This document shows positions 26,601 through 36,580 of a stretch of 64,000 nucleotides of DNA, one piece after another. The notes under the pieces were generated by a model that was not told the DNA's origin, searched no databases, and worked only from the letters and a program-made list of their open reading frames with translations. The stretch comes from Neodiprion pinetum (taxonomy: Eukaryota > Arthropoda > Insecta > Hymenoptera > Diprionidae). Numbering within the stretch: the stretch's first letter is position 1; each line of letters begins with the position of its first letter. A program made the translations under genes and the position numbers. The stretch spans positions 5,684,501 to 5,748,500 of the forward strand of contig NC_060233.1 in assembly GCF_021155775.2 (NCBI RefSeq), in the 5' to 3' direction.

Positions 26601-28620
26601 CAATACATACATATTCGCGTGTAGCTTACACGCAATGCCTGGAAACACATAGCAATATACTTAGAAGCAGCCAAGTTGTGTGTGCGTGAAGAGAACTGGG
26701 GATTTTCGTTCTTTCGTCGTTTGTCTCCTCCTCTCACTCCCTCTCTTGCACACACTCGGAGAAGAACAAAGAGCCGCGGCGACCGGCAATGCGGCAGCGC
26801 AACGCGCATGCGCGAGTCGCTATGTGAGTCAAGGACGACACGTGCGGCTCTGAGCGACCTACTTACAGCCTCACTTCGTGCAGGATCGGCCCGCTCTCGA
26901 GCAGCACCGAACACGAAAATAGGACGCGCACTTGGTACCAGTGGCTCCTCCCCCGTCGGCACTACTTTTTTTCGCACCGCAACGCTTTTTCTTTTTCTTC
27001 TTCTTCTCACGTAGTTGTTATCCTTTTTCCGGTTATCCACTTCATCCACGGAAACTCCGCGCGTAGTTTACAAGCGATACGCTCGGTCGTTGGTATAAAT
27101 TTGAAATTTCTCATGCGTTACCTTCGCTTAAGATTCGGTTCTGAAACACCGCCATAGATTTCGTGAATAGACTGAGAAAAGCGTATTGCACTCGATATTT
27201 TTATCGAGCCTCACGCGTATCGAGATAATCATCCTCGCATACCATTGCTACTTTATACTCATGGAGATATATTTTTTTCTAACGGTATAAGTTTTCTCGA
27301 TCGGCGAATGAACCTGGTCAGAGCAGTGTGAGTGGCTGGCATGCCTGAGTACCGTACAATATTACAAGCGAGAGGATTGCGGCGAGTCGTGGCATGGCAT
27401 GGCATGTAGCAATCAGCAATCAACGAGCGAACGTGTCATGAGATACGGAGTAGTAGCCGTACCCTCCTCGGTAGGGATCCGAGTATTGTAGAGCACGAGA
27501 TTACGGAGTGGGATTCGTAGTAGTGGTGGTATATGGTGGCATGGGCGTTAAATAGCGATTACGAAATCGCTCTCTTTCTCTCTCTCTCTCTCTTTCGCTC
27601 AGATAGGGAGTGGCGGAAATTACTATGGCAGCGGCCATTTTACCGTCCTACTTTCCACGTGGGAAATCGATGGAAAAATAGGTCATAGATGGCCGCGTGC
27701 GCGCGCGCGCTTTTCGGTTATCTCTGTGTAGGTGGCGTGGGAGGGCAAGCAAAATTTGTGCCAGCTTGAGTAGGGGCGGAGGGACTGGAGTCCGGGGCCG
27801 GGGTCAGTGGCGGAGGTGGAGTTGCTACGATCGGGAATAAAGGAGGGCGGAGAGCGAGCGAGTAGGGGAAGGAAAAGGCCGTATTGCGGTGGGGCGATGC
27901 GATGGGGCGGTGGTCTTTCTGCGCGTTTCGTTCGGCAATCCGTGGCACTTGCTTTTCGGAGTTCGAACGGTGAGCACCTATCGCATTTTCCCGGGCCGTT
28001 GACCGAGCGCGCCGAGTGCCAGCGCGTCGCGCGCCCCCAGGGGGGTTTTTCCTACCCGAAGAAAACCGGAAAAAAAACCATCAACGAACGAAAATTATCC
28101 GAGCTATTTTCCCCCTCCGAATCACTGTCTGAACGTATAAGTAGAGCGCATTTGACGCGTGGTACGACCAGTTGCCGTTCGACCGCGCTTCGCGCCTGGC
28201 GTTCCACTATCCGCGCGTCATGTCATGTGACTCTATCTCGCTCTCGCTATCTTCGTCTAGCGCGCGCGCGCGCGCGTGAGCCAACCAGGAAGTGAAACCG
28301 AGTGGTGGTGGACCAATGAGAGTGCGATATTTGTGCGAGAGTGCGCAAGGCTAGCATCTGGGTGTCCGGTGGTGGGAGATTGGCAGAGTGCGCCGGTGGC
28401 TAAGCGAAATACAACATCCTCGTTCGCCGCTGCCCGTCGAGGGGGTCGGTTCTCCGCGATCTGCTGCCTCGCTCGCAGGTTCTCTTTATCGTGCCCTCGC
28501 AGTACCGCACGTAACACGAATAAATTTCCGTCGACTTGTACGCAATGCCGGGAATTCACGCTGAAGAAAGAGAAAAAGAAGTCGGTCAATGGGCAGCAGC
28601 GACTAGTTGTTAATAAAATA
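26600..28620. promoter_or_regulatory. CpG-rich island, candidate promoter region for pri-mir-14
   Basis: G+C and CpG rise sharply here compared with both flanks. Visible promoter-type motifs include CGCGCATGCGCG (NRF-1/EWG type, about 26799-26810), GGCGGCCATTTT-like and GATGGCCGCG (YY1/Pho type, near 27631 and 27689), ACCAGGAAGTG (ETS type, about 28284) and GGACCAATGAG (CCAAT box, about 28310). A CT microsatellite (about 27567-27593) and alternating GC runs (about 27697-27710 and 28260-28277) are included. Several 110-160-codon frames cross the island on both strands (27807-28295 plus, for example), but they lack domains and are what CpG-rich DNA produces. The island lies 1.2-3.3 kb upstream of mir-14 on the same strand. 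A link to that transcript is inference. Confidence 0.5.
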
Positions 28621-29640
28621 TAACAAGTTAAATTACACAAATAATGTGATTTTTCTATACATTAATAACCTTCGATAAATGATTTTTAATAAATTTCGTT
28701 ATCGCATTCTACCAAAAAACCGTGTTAATATACCGTGGAATAAAATTACGGAAGACTACGTTGCGCGCAAGTGGTTCGGTTGAAACGGTATATAATTAAT
28801 TTTATATCTATTTACCCGTTTTTTTTTTTTTAATCAGATCTCACCTCTTCACGTACATCGAAGCTCTGTAATATGCAGGCGACGTTCGTGATCCACGAAA
28901 TTACTCTAATATCTAACTACTACGATCGAACTTAAGTCGGTGTGCCGCGCGTGAAGAACACGTACGGAATTATCGGCAACCAACGGTACTTCCGCATTGT
29001 TCGAATCTCACAACTTGGCGAACGAGAGACGCCATCTTGAATGCATCAAGTGGGTCACCGCGATTACTGACCACATCTTTCTTCTTTTATTTTCGGATCG
29101 TAATTCTGTTCGAATTCCGTCTATTGCGTACACCGAAACTCGTGAGTTGTTATTTTGTTTTTCTCCGTTTTGTTCCGGAAGACTGTTGATTACGGTACCT
29201 GTTCCATTCACAGTAACTGTGGTTCACATCCCCCCACCAGCTGCACCCACCCTTCACCTGCAGAACTGGAACCAGTAGCAGTGCAGTTTTAAAATATATA
29301 CATATACATATATATAATATTCGTGTGTTGTTGATGACCTAACGTGAAATCAATGTCGTGAAAACTGATTGTGCGCTGTTACATTTATAGAGTAAAACAA
29401 AAAGCAAAGATGAGAAAAAATTAAATATGAAACTGCGTCGCGTCACGGAAGAATAAATAAATATTGGGAATTTACTCTTGTGCATAGTAACTGGTAAAAA
29501 GAGAAGAAGAGAGCGATAAAAAAAAAGAAATATTTGAAACGTGTCATACACACACGCACGGAGATGACGTTTGCAAATGTGTATCTATATATTTATCTAA
29601 CTCTACCTATTGCCGTCCGTTGTTCTTCTACTGGGTAAAG
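28621..29640. other. DNA between CpG island and mir-14
   Basis: This is AT-rich sequence with isolated promoter-like motifs (GACGCCATCTTGAA near 29028). No exon is recognised. If pri-mir-14 starts in the upstream island, this would be transcribed leader or intron. Confidence 0.4.
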
Positions 29641-29751
29641 ATGGCCGCCCGGTTCGCCGTAGCTGGTGGTGTGGGGCAATCGAGTAGAGTGACGCAATCA
29701 TCACGTGACGAGGCCGTGGCTAGTCGTCTTTTTAGCCAGGCTAGTGTGTGA
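29641..29751 (+). CDS. Possible 36-codon small ORF upstream of mir-14
   Basis: The ATG lies in AAAGATGGCCGCC, which is both a good initiation context and a YY1/Pho-type motif. The frame encodes MAARFAVAGGVGQSSR and 20 further residues rich in Ala, Ser and Val, ending in TGA at 29751. It lies about 110 bp upstream of the mir-14 hairpin on the same strand. It may be an upstream ORF of the primary transcript, or chance in GC-rich promoter DNA. No family is recognised. Confidence 0.2.
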   Translation: MAARFAVAGGVGQSSRVTQSSRDEAVASRLFSQASV

Positions 29752-29863
29752 TCTAGCATTTTACCGATCGGACGTCGAAGGGAAGGACGACGAGTTGTTC
29801 TCACCCGCCGCAGCAGCTAAAGAACAAAGAAGACATATATCGTCCGCTACATTTTTATAATCC

Positions 29864-29939
29864 GTCGCTGGGTCAGTGGGGGTGAGAAACTGGCTTGGCT
29901 CTGCTTTAGCAGTCAGTCTTTTTCTCTCTCCTATCGACA
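29864..29939 (+). ncRNA. mir-14: mir-14 precursor hairpin
   Basis: The segment folds into a miRNA hairpin. The 5' arm 29877-29889 (TGGGGGTGAGAAA) pairs with 29921-29933 (TTTCTCTCTCCTA) with one mismatch and G-U wobbles. CTGGCT (29890-29895) pairs with AGTCAG (29911-29916), leaving a 3'-side bulge of about four bases. The terminal part closes with GCT/AGC around CTGCTTT, and the base is extended by GTCG/CGAC (29864-29867 and 29935-29938). The 3' arm holds the miR-14 sequence. In Drosophila miR-14 limits cell death, controls fat and insulin-cell metabolism, and damps ecdysone-receptor feedback; those roles are family knowledge, not seen here. The hairpin sits downstream of a CpG-rich domain and directly before a small open frame. 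Confidence 0.96.
29913..29933 (+). ncRNA. mir-14: Mature miR-14 (3p arm)
   Basis: The 21-nt mature sequence begins TCAGTCTTTTTCTCTCTC and ends CTA. It agrees with the known insect miR-14 at every position I can recall, including the seed CAGTCTT (29914-29920). The following base is T, so a 22-nt form ending in TAT is also possible. Identity rests on recall of the Drosophila sequence; the hairpin context supports it independently. Confidence 0.96.
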
Positions 29940-29941
29940 CA

Positions 29942-30415
29942 ATGACTTATCATCCGGCAGAGGTACGCCCCGTTTTTTTTGTTTTTCTGTTCTTCTTACG
30001 CGTATATATGTAAATGGTATATATATATACACATATAATGACTGTATTGGACAGAAAAGATGGTGTTGTGCCCTGTCGATGCTTTGCGCCCAAATATTCG
30101 AGTCACGTGTACGATAGCGTGATTAAAGGCCAGACTCAGCAGTGAAAACTGTGTTTCCTTTGCTGTCAGAATTGCAGAGGCTCTGGAATCATGGAATCCA
30201 CTGCAGCGAGTTTTAGCCAGACATCAAATGAGAAGATATTAACATTTCAAGATATACGTTCCGTAATTGGTAATTCGTTAGAAGAAAAGTCCTGCGATAT
30301 TTATTGTTATGTACAAAGCAGTGTGTGTGCAGGTGACGATTTGCCTGTGTGTTCTCTTATACGGAAAATCGGAATAACATTGCCAATATGGAAACGCAAA
30401 CGGAGATACTTATAA
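29942..30415 (+). CDS. Possible two-exon small ORF directly after mir-14
   Basis: An ATG in the favourable context CACAATGA starts three bases after the hairpin base and encodes MTYHPAE, ending at GAG|GTACGC (donor, intron from 29963). A strong acceptor, TTTCCTTTGCTGTCAG, ends at 30169. Joining the two keeps the frame: the second exon continues NCRGSGI and then a Met-initiated stretch (from 30191) containing ESTAASFSQTSNEKILTFQD. It stays open to 30415, or could use a donor at 30333 (GCAG|GTGACG). The putative intron is 207 bp. No domain or homologue is recognised. Phase agreement could be chance (about one in three), and Drosha cleavage of the hairpin would sever such an mRNA from its cap. 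The second exon alone (30191-30415) is the more conservative reading. Confidence 0.3.
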
Positions 30416-30920
30416 TAACGCTGATACCTGCAAAGGTTGGTTTTGGTGTATGCTGCAATGAACCATTCTCTCAAAGCTTGCCCCGCCAACATTATCGTAC
30501 CTACCGCGTACTTTCTAATCCGTTGAGTTGGTACATGCAACGTACCGCGTTGTATACTTTCGTAACAAAACACAGCGCTGCATGGCGGCAGTGGTGGTAG
30601 TGGTAGCGGAAGGCGATTTCGCTTCTCGGCATCTGTGTCGAGAGTAAAAGTCACGTAGTCTCGAGTTGTCCCCTCAAATCGGCGGGAAAATAAAACCGAG
30701 CGTGGGTCTGTCGATTCAAGAAGCATTAGTTTTGCCGCAACTTCTTACTCAGCCAACATGATCGCGCACTGTTCGGAAGATACAATATACGTAAATACGT
30801 AACAGCTATATAATGTGAGAGCTGAAAAGTGAAATTGAGAAAGATGAAACGAACCGTTCAGAAAACGTATACACACCTTAGAGCGGCAACTCGCACTCTC
30901 GAAACACCGGCTTTCCTCGC
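30416..30920. other. Unassigned DNA downstream of mir-14
   Basis: No further exon, polyadenylation context or RNA is convincing. A 139-codon minus frame (30307-30726) opposes the candidate exon and has no domain. Confidence 0.4.
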
Positions 30921-31138
30921 GAGGCTGAAGTTAGTAACAAAATAGCGTAACGAAACATTGGCGGGGGGAAAAAATCACTAGCTTGCAATTTTTTAGTGAT
31001 TTTGAAGTGCCTAAGTTTTGCAACTATGAATAACATTTGCCTTATTATAATTTACTGCATTTCAGAGATTCCTAAAACTCCGAAATAACCGGTTTCCCGA
31101 AACAAGAATCATTGCAATAACGTCACTAACTCAGCCTC
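30921..31138. mobile_element. Short TIR element of the GGCTGAAGTT family, copy 2
   Basis: The left end is GAGGCTGAAGTTAGTAAC, then AGCGTAACGA; the right end, inverted, is GAGGCTGAGTTAGTGACG, then TTATTGCAATGA. The length (218 bp) and terminal sequence agree with copy 1 at 25813-26026. The CTTTCCTCG on each outer flank may be a remnant of the target or coincidence. It lies about 1 kb downstream of mir-14. Confidence 0.7.
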
Positions 31139-31224
31139 GTCTTTCCTCGTAATTCTTCTTCCGACGCTTATTACACGTATACCATGCATCTCGAATATAC
31201 ATAGAACTACTCAAGAACAAAACG

Positions 31225-31580
31225 AGCAGCATGTGTTTGCGTTGATGTGGGGGGGGTTGGCTGTGTGGAAATCTGGCGCTGGTTCCACTTCGTGTGTGCG
31301 AATGACGCTGGACGATCGGGGAGGGGGGATCTTTCGAGCATCTCTTTCGCACACGTAGGTACCGCGTATGTGTGCAGATGTGCTGCCCGGTACGCGGCGA
31401 GAGAGAAGACGGAATTTTTTCGGCGAACGTATATTATACGCGTGTGCGGAGAACCGCCATTTTCTTCTTCTCCTCGGACCGGCCCGAACCGACCCAACCT
31501 GACGCCGACAGAGTACGACGGCCATCTTTGCCACGCGGCACCTAGGAAATCGAATATTTCCGAGGCACCGATACACCCAT
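31225..31580. promoter_or_regulatory. GC-rich islet with YY1-type motifs
   Basis: The sequence is CpG-rich and contains ACCGCCATTTTC (near 31453) and CGGCCATCTTTGCC (near 31519), both YY1/Pho-type and oriented for minus-strand initiation. Read on the minus strand, GGCAAAGATGGCC offers an ATG with an open frame to 31211, but no domain is seen. It may be a promoter for a minus-strand or bidirectional transcript; evidence is motif-level only. Confidence 0.35.
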
Positions 31581-31581
31581 T

Positions 31582-31616
31582 TACCTAACCTCACCTAACC
31601 CTAACCCTAACCTTAC
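31582..31616. repeat. Short TAACC/TAACCC array
   Basis: CCTAACCTCACCTAACCC and then CTAACCCTAACCTTACC form a degenerate mix of CCTAA (insect telomere type) and CCCTAA units. It is too short and irregular to be a telomere. Similar GGTTA-rich stretches occur at 43576, 54905 and 58871. Confidence 0.75.
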
Positions 31617-31619
31617 CAC

Positions 31620-33340
31620 CTACCGTTCCGCGAAATCCTTATGCACATGCACACGCGTTGACTTTTCCAGTGCCCGCGGATATGCATCGGAAATTAATTT
31701 TTTTTATTGTAATGGCATGGTGTGTATTATATCTTTTTGTACGGTTTTGGATACGTGACTTTCGTAATTCGTTTATATATCTGCATCTCAGTATACTTGG
31801 AAATTTGTGTCCACTCCAGGTTGTCTTCTAGTACAACTAGGGTGTGACTTTCTTCCGCGCTATTCCCAAAGAAAAGAAAAATTAATTTGATATATTCACT
31901 AAAATTTCAGTTAGTTCGAGCTGAGGTTATTATACCACTCTCGATTTCAATACTGCTAATTTACGATAATCGAATGGCTGCAAATATTATCAACTGAAAA
32001 AGTTCAAAGCAATATCGCAGAAAACACATCGCGCATACCCCGCATTAAACTGAAAATTTTTTTTACAATTTGTTCAGACTTTTATACTCGGTGACGCATA
32101 TTGGTATGGAACTGTATGAAACAACCGCACAATGAATATTATACGATAACTTGCTGATAGAAACTTCTTCAAGGAACCAAATTAAAGCCTGAACTCCAAG
32201 TTGTAATTTGAGTCTTCGATTAGGCTTCCAAGATTCTTGGTTACAAAGATATTCGTGTTTGAAGATCAGGCAGAAATCGGACGTTTTTTAGTGGTTTGAA
32301 TAACAACCATATTCAATACTACCTTCCAAAGTTTTAGGTTACATTGATGAATCAATTATTACAATGCACAAATTATAGTTCATCTTGAAAAGCGGAACGA
32401 AACATTGTTCATGATCACAATTCAAATTGATCGTTCCATCCTCTCCGGACTCAGACGCATCGTTTGAATCGTTTTCTGTTTTTGTTAACATTAATTCCAC
32501 TTCTTCTAATGATCCAAGTATTGTAGTTCTTTGTTTTTAAGTGATCCGACGCTTTGTGAGTCATTGTCATTATAGGTCCGAGAGCGAAGAGGAATCTAAT
32601 GAAAATTCTTGATTGCATAGTGATTTATGAAGATTTCGAATTTAATGCGTAAAAGGGAATTCACGAATTTCAAACTCGACAGATATTCATACTATCTTAT
32701 TATAATATTTTCTTTGAGGCTTTGATCACAAATCTTGTACTTTATCTGAAAAACAAACGCCAATACGTAAATTACCAGAACAAGTAGAATAATCGTTGTT
32801 TAAAAAAAGCCATGAAACGATCAAAACGATGAGTCTAATAAAACAATTTGAAAATATAAATGATTTCAAACTATTTGACGTGCATGTAATGGTTGTTACA
32901 TCAAATAAATAAATATGTGTTTTAAAATGTCCGATTTATTTCATCTTGAAATGCAAATATCTTTGTAGCAGTTGACAATCGCCAACTATTACAATTTCGT
33001 ATCTACGATGACACTTCATCATTTCTACGTCGTCAAACAAAGCTATTTAAATTCTATTGGAACAAAAAGGGCCTTATTTCGTCAATTGGTAAAATTATAA
33101 CTGACGATGATTTCTATAGGAACCAAAATGGCTATGCATACGTAGCATTGGAAAGGGAAAAGGAAGTAAATAGATACAGGCAAAACTACGAAATTCTTGG
33201 TCGATTATTGCCAACAAAAACTTCATGAGATTCGAAGTGATTGAAACCGTGTTCTCATACGAGTGCTCGTTTCTGTCTAACGAAAATGTCAATAATTACC
33301 CGAAATTCGTACGCAAGCATTTACTTATCTTTTACTTCTG
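31620..33340. other. AT-rich unassigned DNA
   Basis: No open frame of note, RNA gene, or convincing inverted repeat is seen in this 1.7-kb stretch. Confidence 0.45.
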
Positions 33341-33574
33341 TTAGGGTTAGTGTACCAGTTATGAACACGTTTAGACCCAATTATTAACAATTTTATTTTG
33401 CAAAATTATAAATTAACCGGACAAATTGTGCATTCCTCGATGACTAAAACCAATTGGTCGAAGGTTAGACGCTACAAAGTTATTTTTTGGTAACTTTAGA
33501 ACTAAGGATCGAACAGATAAAACCAAAAAAGGTCATCAATTGGGACAGGTTTAATAACCGGCACACATACCTTA
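33341..33574. mobile_element. Harbinger-like MITE flanked by TTA
   Basis: The ends are imperfect inverted repeats of about 37 bp: left GGGTTAGTGTACCAGTTATG, right (inverted) GGTATGTGTGCCGGTTATTA. Both continue to a shared CCCAATT. TTA occurs immediately outside both ends (33341-33343 and 33572-33574), matching the 3-bp TWA target of PIF/Harbinger transposons, and the ends begin GG. The interior of about 230 bp is non-coding. The superfamily is inferred; TTA is a weak signal in AT-rich DNA. Confidence 0.6.
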
Positions 33575-34662
33575 CCGATGTGAGACGGTTCTTTGCCCTT
33601 GCAATTAGTCCACAGTAGTTAGCTTCTTTGAAACTAGGTGGTCGAATCATGTAACTGCATGCTATAGGTTACACGGTCCAGCGCATATACATGGAACGCC
33701 CGGTACTAGGAAAATTTCAATTTCTTAAGCGTAAAAATTTGGAAAACTCGACTGGCCGTCAAATGCTTAATTTAAGTTCCACAGCGTATTAATTTTCTCA
33801 TACATGTCATCATTCGCCGTGGTATACACAAGCTGTGAGTGTGTGTGTGTGTGTGCGATAACCGGCGTCGTCCAAGGCCTCCATTCACATACACGCCAAG
33901 GGTAATGAAATTGAAGTCCATCATGATACGTTCCATACATCTATTATATTACATAAGTAATACAAACGAGGCGTGTAAAAGACATTAAAATTATAATATA
34001 AACAGCGAGGTCGCGGGCACCGATGTCGTCGACACTCTGTAATACATATTACATATATGTTACATTGCGCCAGCAATAAATTTAGAAAATTGAATGGGAA
34101 ATTCAAAAAATTGAAACGCAATGACGATATAATTTAATAATAATAACAACGACAGTAATTGTGTTATACGAAAGGGCAATTTATTTATTGTCCAATTCTA
34201 ACAAGACCACCACCACCACCGAGTGGCCGATTCGAGTCGTCCACCTACGTCTATGTATAATCGAAGCCTTATCAGGCAATGGGGAAATGGCGAATTCTGC
34301 GTGTAACACGCGCGTGTGTAAGTGTGTGGAGAAATAAACATATATCGTGCAGATGTAAAGGCACAACGCATCGGGACGCTTTGCCGGCGTGCAAAATCGT
34401 TGACCGTGAGAATATTCAACTCGACCGTTCTTGCGGCGAAGCGCGTGCGGCACGTGCAACGATACGTAAGTATGCGTTGCTCGTGCGTATGTTCTTTTTA
34501 TTTTACACACGCACATACGTGTCTACACATTAGCGCCGTATGCGTATAATGTATGTATTATCTACGCGATCTATGGGGCGAGTGTTTAGGCGCAGCGATA
34601 AGATTGCCACAAGCATCCGCCGTCTTCTAATTCGCTAAACCAACTGCGCCCAGGCGCCGTTT
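33575..34662. other. Unassigned DNA with a (GT)n run
   Basis: A (GT)n microsatellite lies at about 33837-33855. Frames at 34181-34549 overlap on both strands without domains. No gene is recognised. Confidence 0.45.
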
Positions 34663-34919
34663 TTAACCCTTCGTTGGTGGCCACCTAGGAAGAATTCTTC
34701 CTAGTCGTACTTTTTCTGGAATGGTTGCTCGACTCGATTTCTTGTTGTTTAGTCATTTTTATTTATTGCGTGACTAAATATTTTATTATTCCGACTGTCG
34801 GGATACCGAAAAGAAACCTCAAACTAGTTGCCAAGAAATTTTTAGAATTTTTACTCATTCCTAAGTAGGTAAAAAACAGCCCAGAACGAATTCCTCCTGG
34901 TTGGCCAACGAAGGGTCAA
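34663..34919. mobile_element. piggyBac-like MITE, about 250 bp
   Basis: The left end is TTAA-CCCTTCGTTGG and the right end CCAACGAAGGG-TCAA, so an 11-bp perfect TIR sits inside a TTAA duplication with one change (TTAA/TTGA inverted). Subterminal parts also match: CCAGGAGGAATTC inverted against CCTAGGAAGAATTC. A perfect 20-bp palindrome occupies 34685-34704. There is no transposase frame. TIRs starting CCC and TTAA targets point to piggyBac. Confidence 0.75.
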
Positions 34920-36474
34920 GTCCATGGATGATAAAAATACGATTAGACTGCATACGAGTTAGAGTATGTATCAAAGTGTAGGATTTAAGTCGAAAGAAAT
35001 CTTTAGAATTGTTCTCTTCTGTACAATGTATGATTGTGTACACTGTTTAAAATAAATGTGTTTTTAACTATTCAACATTGCACCGTGAATTTCAATATTA
35101 TCACCTTTTATTTTATCTTGCTGAAATGTTTATACATTGGCAAGCGTATTTTTATACATCCTATTTTATATGCTTTCCAAAGTTCATCCGAGCAACAATT
35201 TCGACCAATACTCGTCCTACTTTGGTCGTAATATCGTCAATGAAGTTTTTTCACAAGTTTACCTATCCGCAAAGAAAATATCTATTTCACTATATTGAAC
35301 AAAAGAATAAAATGTAAATAAACTAGGAATAATTATTCTCGTTTGAAATCTCTAATGTACGGTATTTTAGAACGAATACCGATCACGTTTAGCTGCCGAA
35401 ATCCACAGAGCGTCGCGGAATTCGCGGTACACGTAATCTATTTTTAGTTACTGTAATACTATATCTACGTTAAACCCAGGAATTTCTATGTATCTAAAAT
35501 AGGCATTCGCGTCCCTGCACATGCTGTTTGTTAATTAATAACTACAAGTACGTTACATGCGTACCAAAAATAAGGTCTCGCGACATAAGCTGGCAGCTAC
35601 GCGGTCCAACACTAACAGACAATCTTTCACCTACACAGTCGCATTGGAATTCTGTAATTATTAATTCGCAACGATTGTGCGAATTATAAGCGTTGAATTG
35701 CGGTTATAATACGTAGGTATATATTAGGAATGTATTAATACGTTGCTCCGATTAGCGTTCTGTTTGCAGATCGCAGCACTTTTCACTTCATGTATCCTGC
35801 CAGTTATACGTATCATTTCCGCCGTTTTAGTCCAACGACCTTACGGAGTGAACTGCAGGCAATACACGTATGTACATATACATATATATATCCATATATA
35901 TGTGTGTGCGAGCACTTTTATGTGCCGTGAATTCTCAGTTGGTAGCCGTCCATCTGCAGAAGTGAAGTCATAGCTAAACGACTTTTGCCGTCATTTTGTT
36001 TTCCATAAAACATCGCTCGATAATAAGCAAGTGCCGGAAATGAGCGTGCATTTATAATGAAACGGCAAGCGTGTTAACAGCGCGCGGCCATGTTGGTTTT
36101 GTATTAGCCATGGTTTCAGTTCGGATGTCTGATATTTTTTTTCATTACACCTACAACTTTAGCCTGCAACCTGACTGTGAGACGTTTGAGATATGCGAAA
36201 CGCATTTGCAACAGAATTAAAATCATTTATGATATTAATTTTAGGTATATTATATTACTAGACGGTTTCAGAAGATAAATGTTTAAAAATTATAGGAGTA
36301 TCGCGTTGCGTCAGCTTGCTGATCAAAGTGCAGTAATATCGCTAATATATGTATATTTGCAATGGTTCGGGCCGCAATCAACATTATATATTTAGTTGGC
36401 TTATTGCACCAACCGCGTCGCGGTAAACGAGCAACTTCCTCATCTCCAGAAAACGAAACACGAAACTGCACTTA
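34920..36474. other. Unassigned AT-rich DNA
   Basis: No gene, RNA or repeat family is recognised; short TA/CA-rich tracts occur at about 35870-35903. Confidence 0.45.
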
Positions 36475-36580
36475 TAGGGTGAAATCACCCGTTTGCCCGC
36501 CTTTCTATTGATCTAGCAGTCATCGTATATAAAAGACGTGAAAGATCTCTCATATATTATAAAATGTACAAGGTTGCCGC
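36475..36580 (+). repeat. Partial copy of the 39.5-kb repeat family (copy C)
   Basis: TAGGGTGAAATCACCCGTTT opens this copy, followed by CTAGCAGTCATCGTATATAA and a shared AAGGTTGC near its end. It aligns in the same orientation with 39515-39618. The semi-palindrome GGGTGAAATCACCC (36477-36490) marks the start in both, which suggests an element terminus. The copy is truncated after about 100 bp. Confidence 0.75.

Noticed and set aside
27807..28295. 162-codon frame in the CpG island
   Set aside because: Arg/Ser-rich low-information peptide produced by CpG composition; opposite and overlapping frames are equally open.
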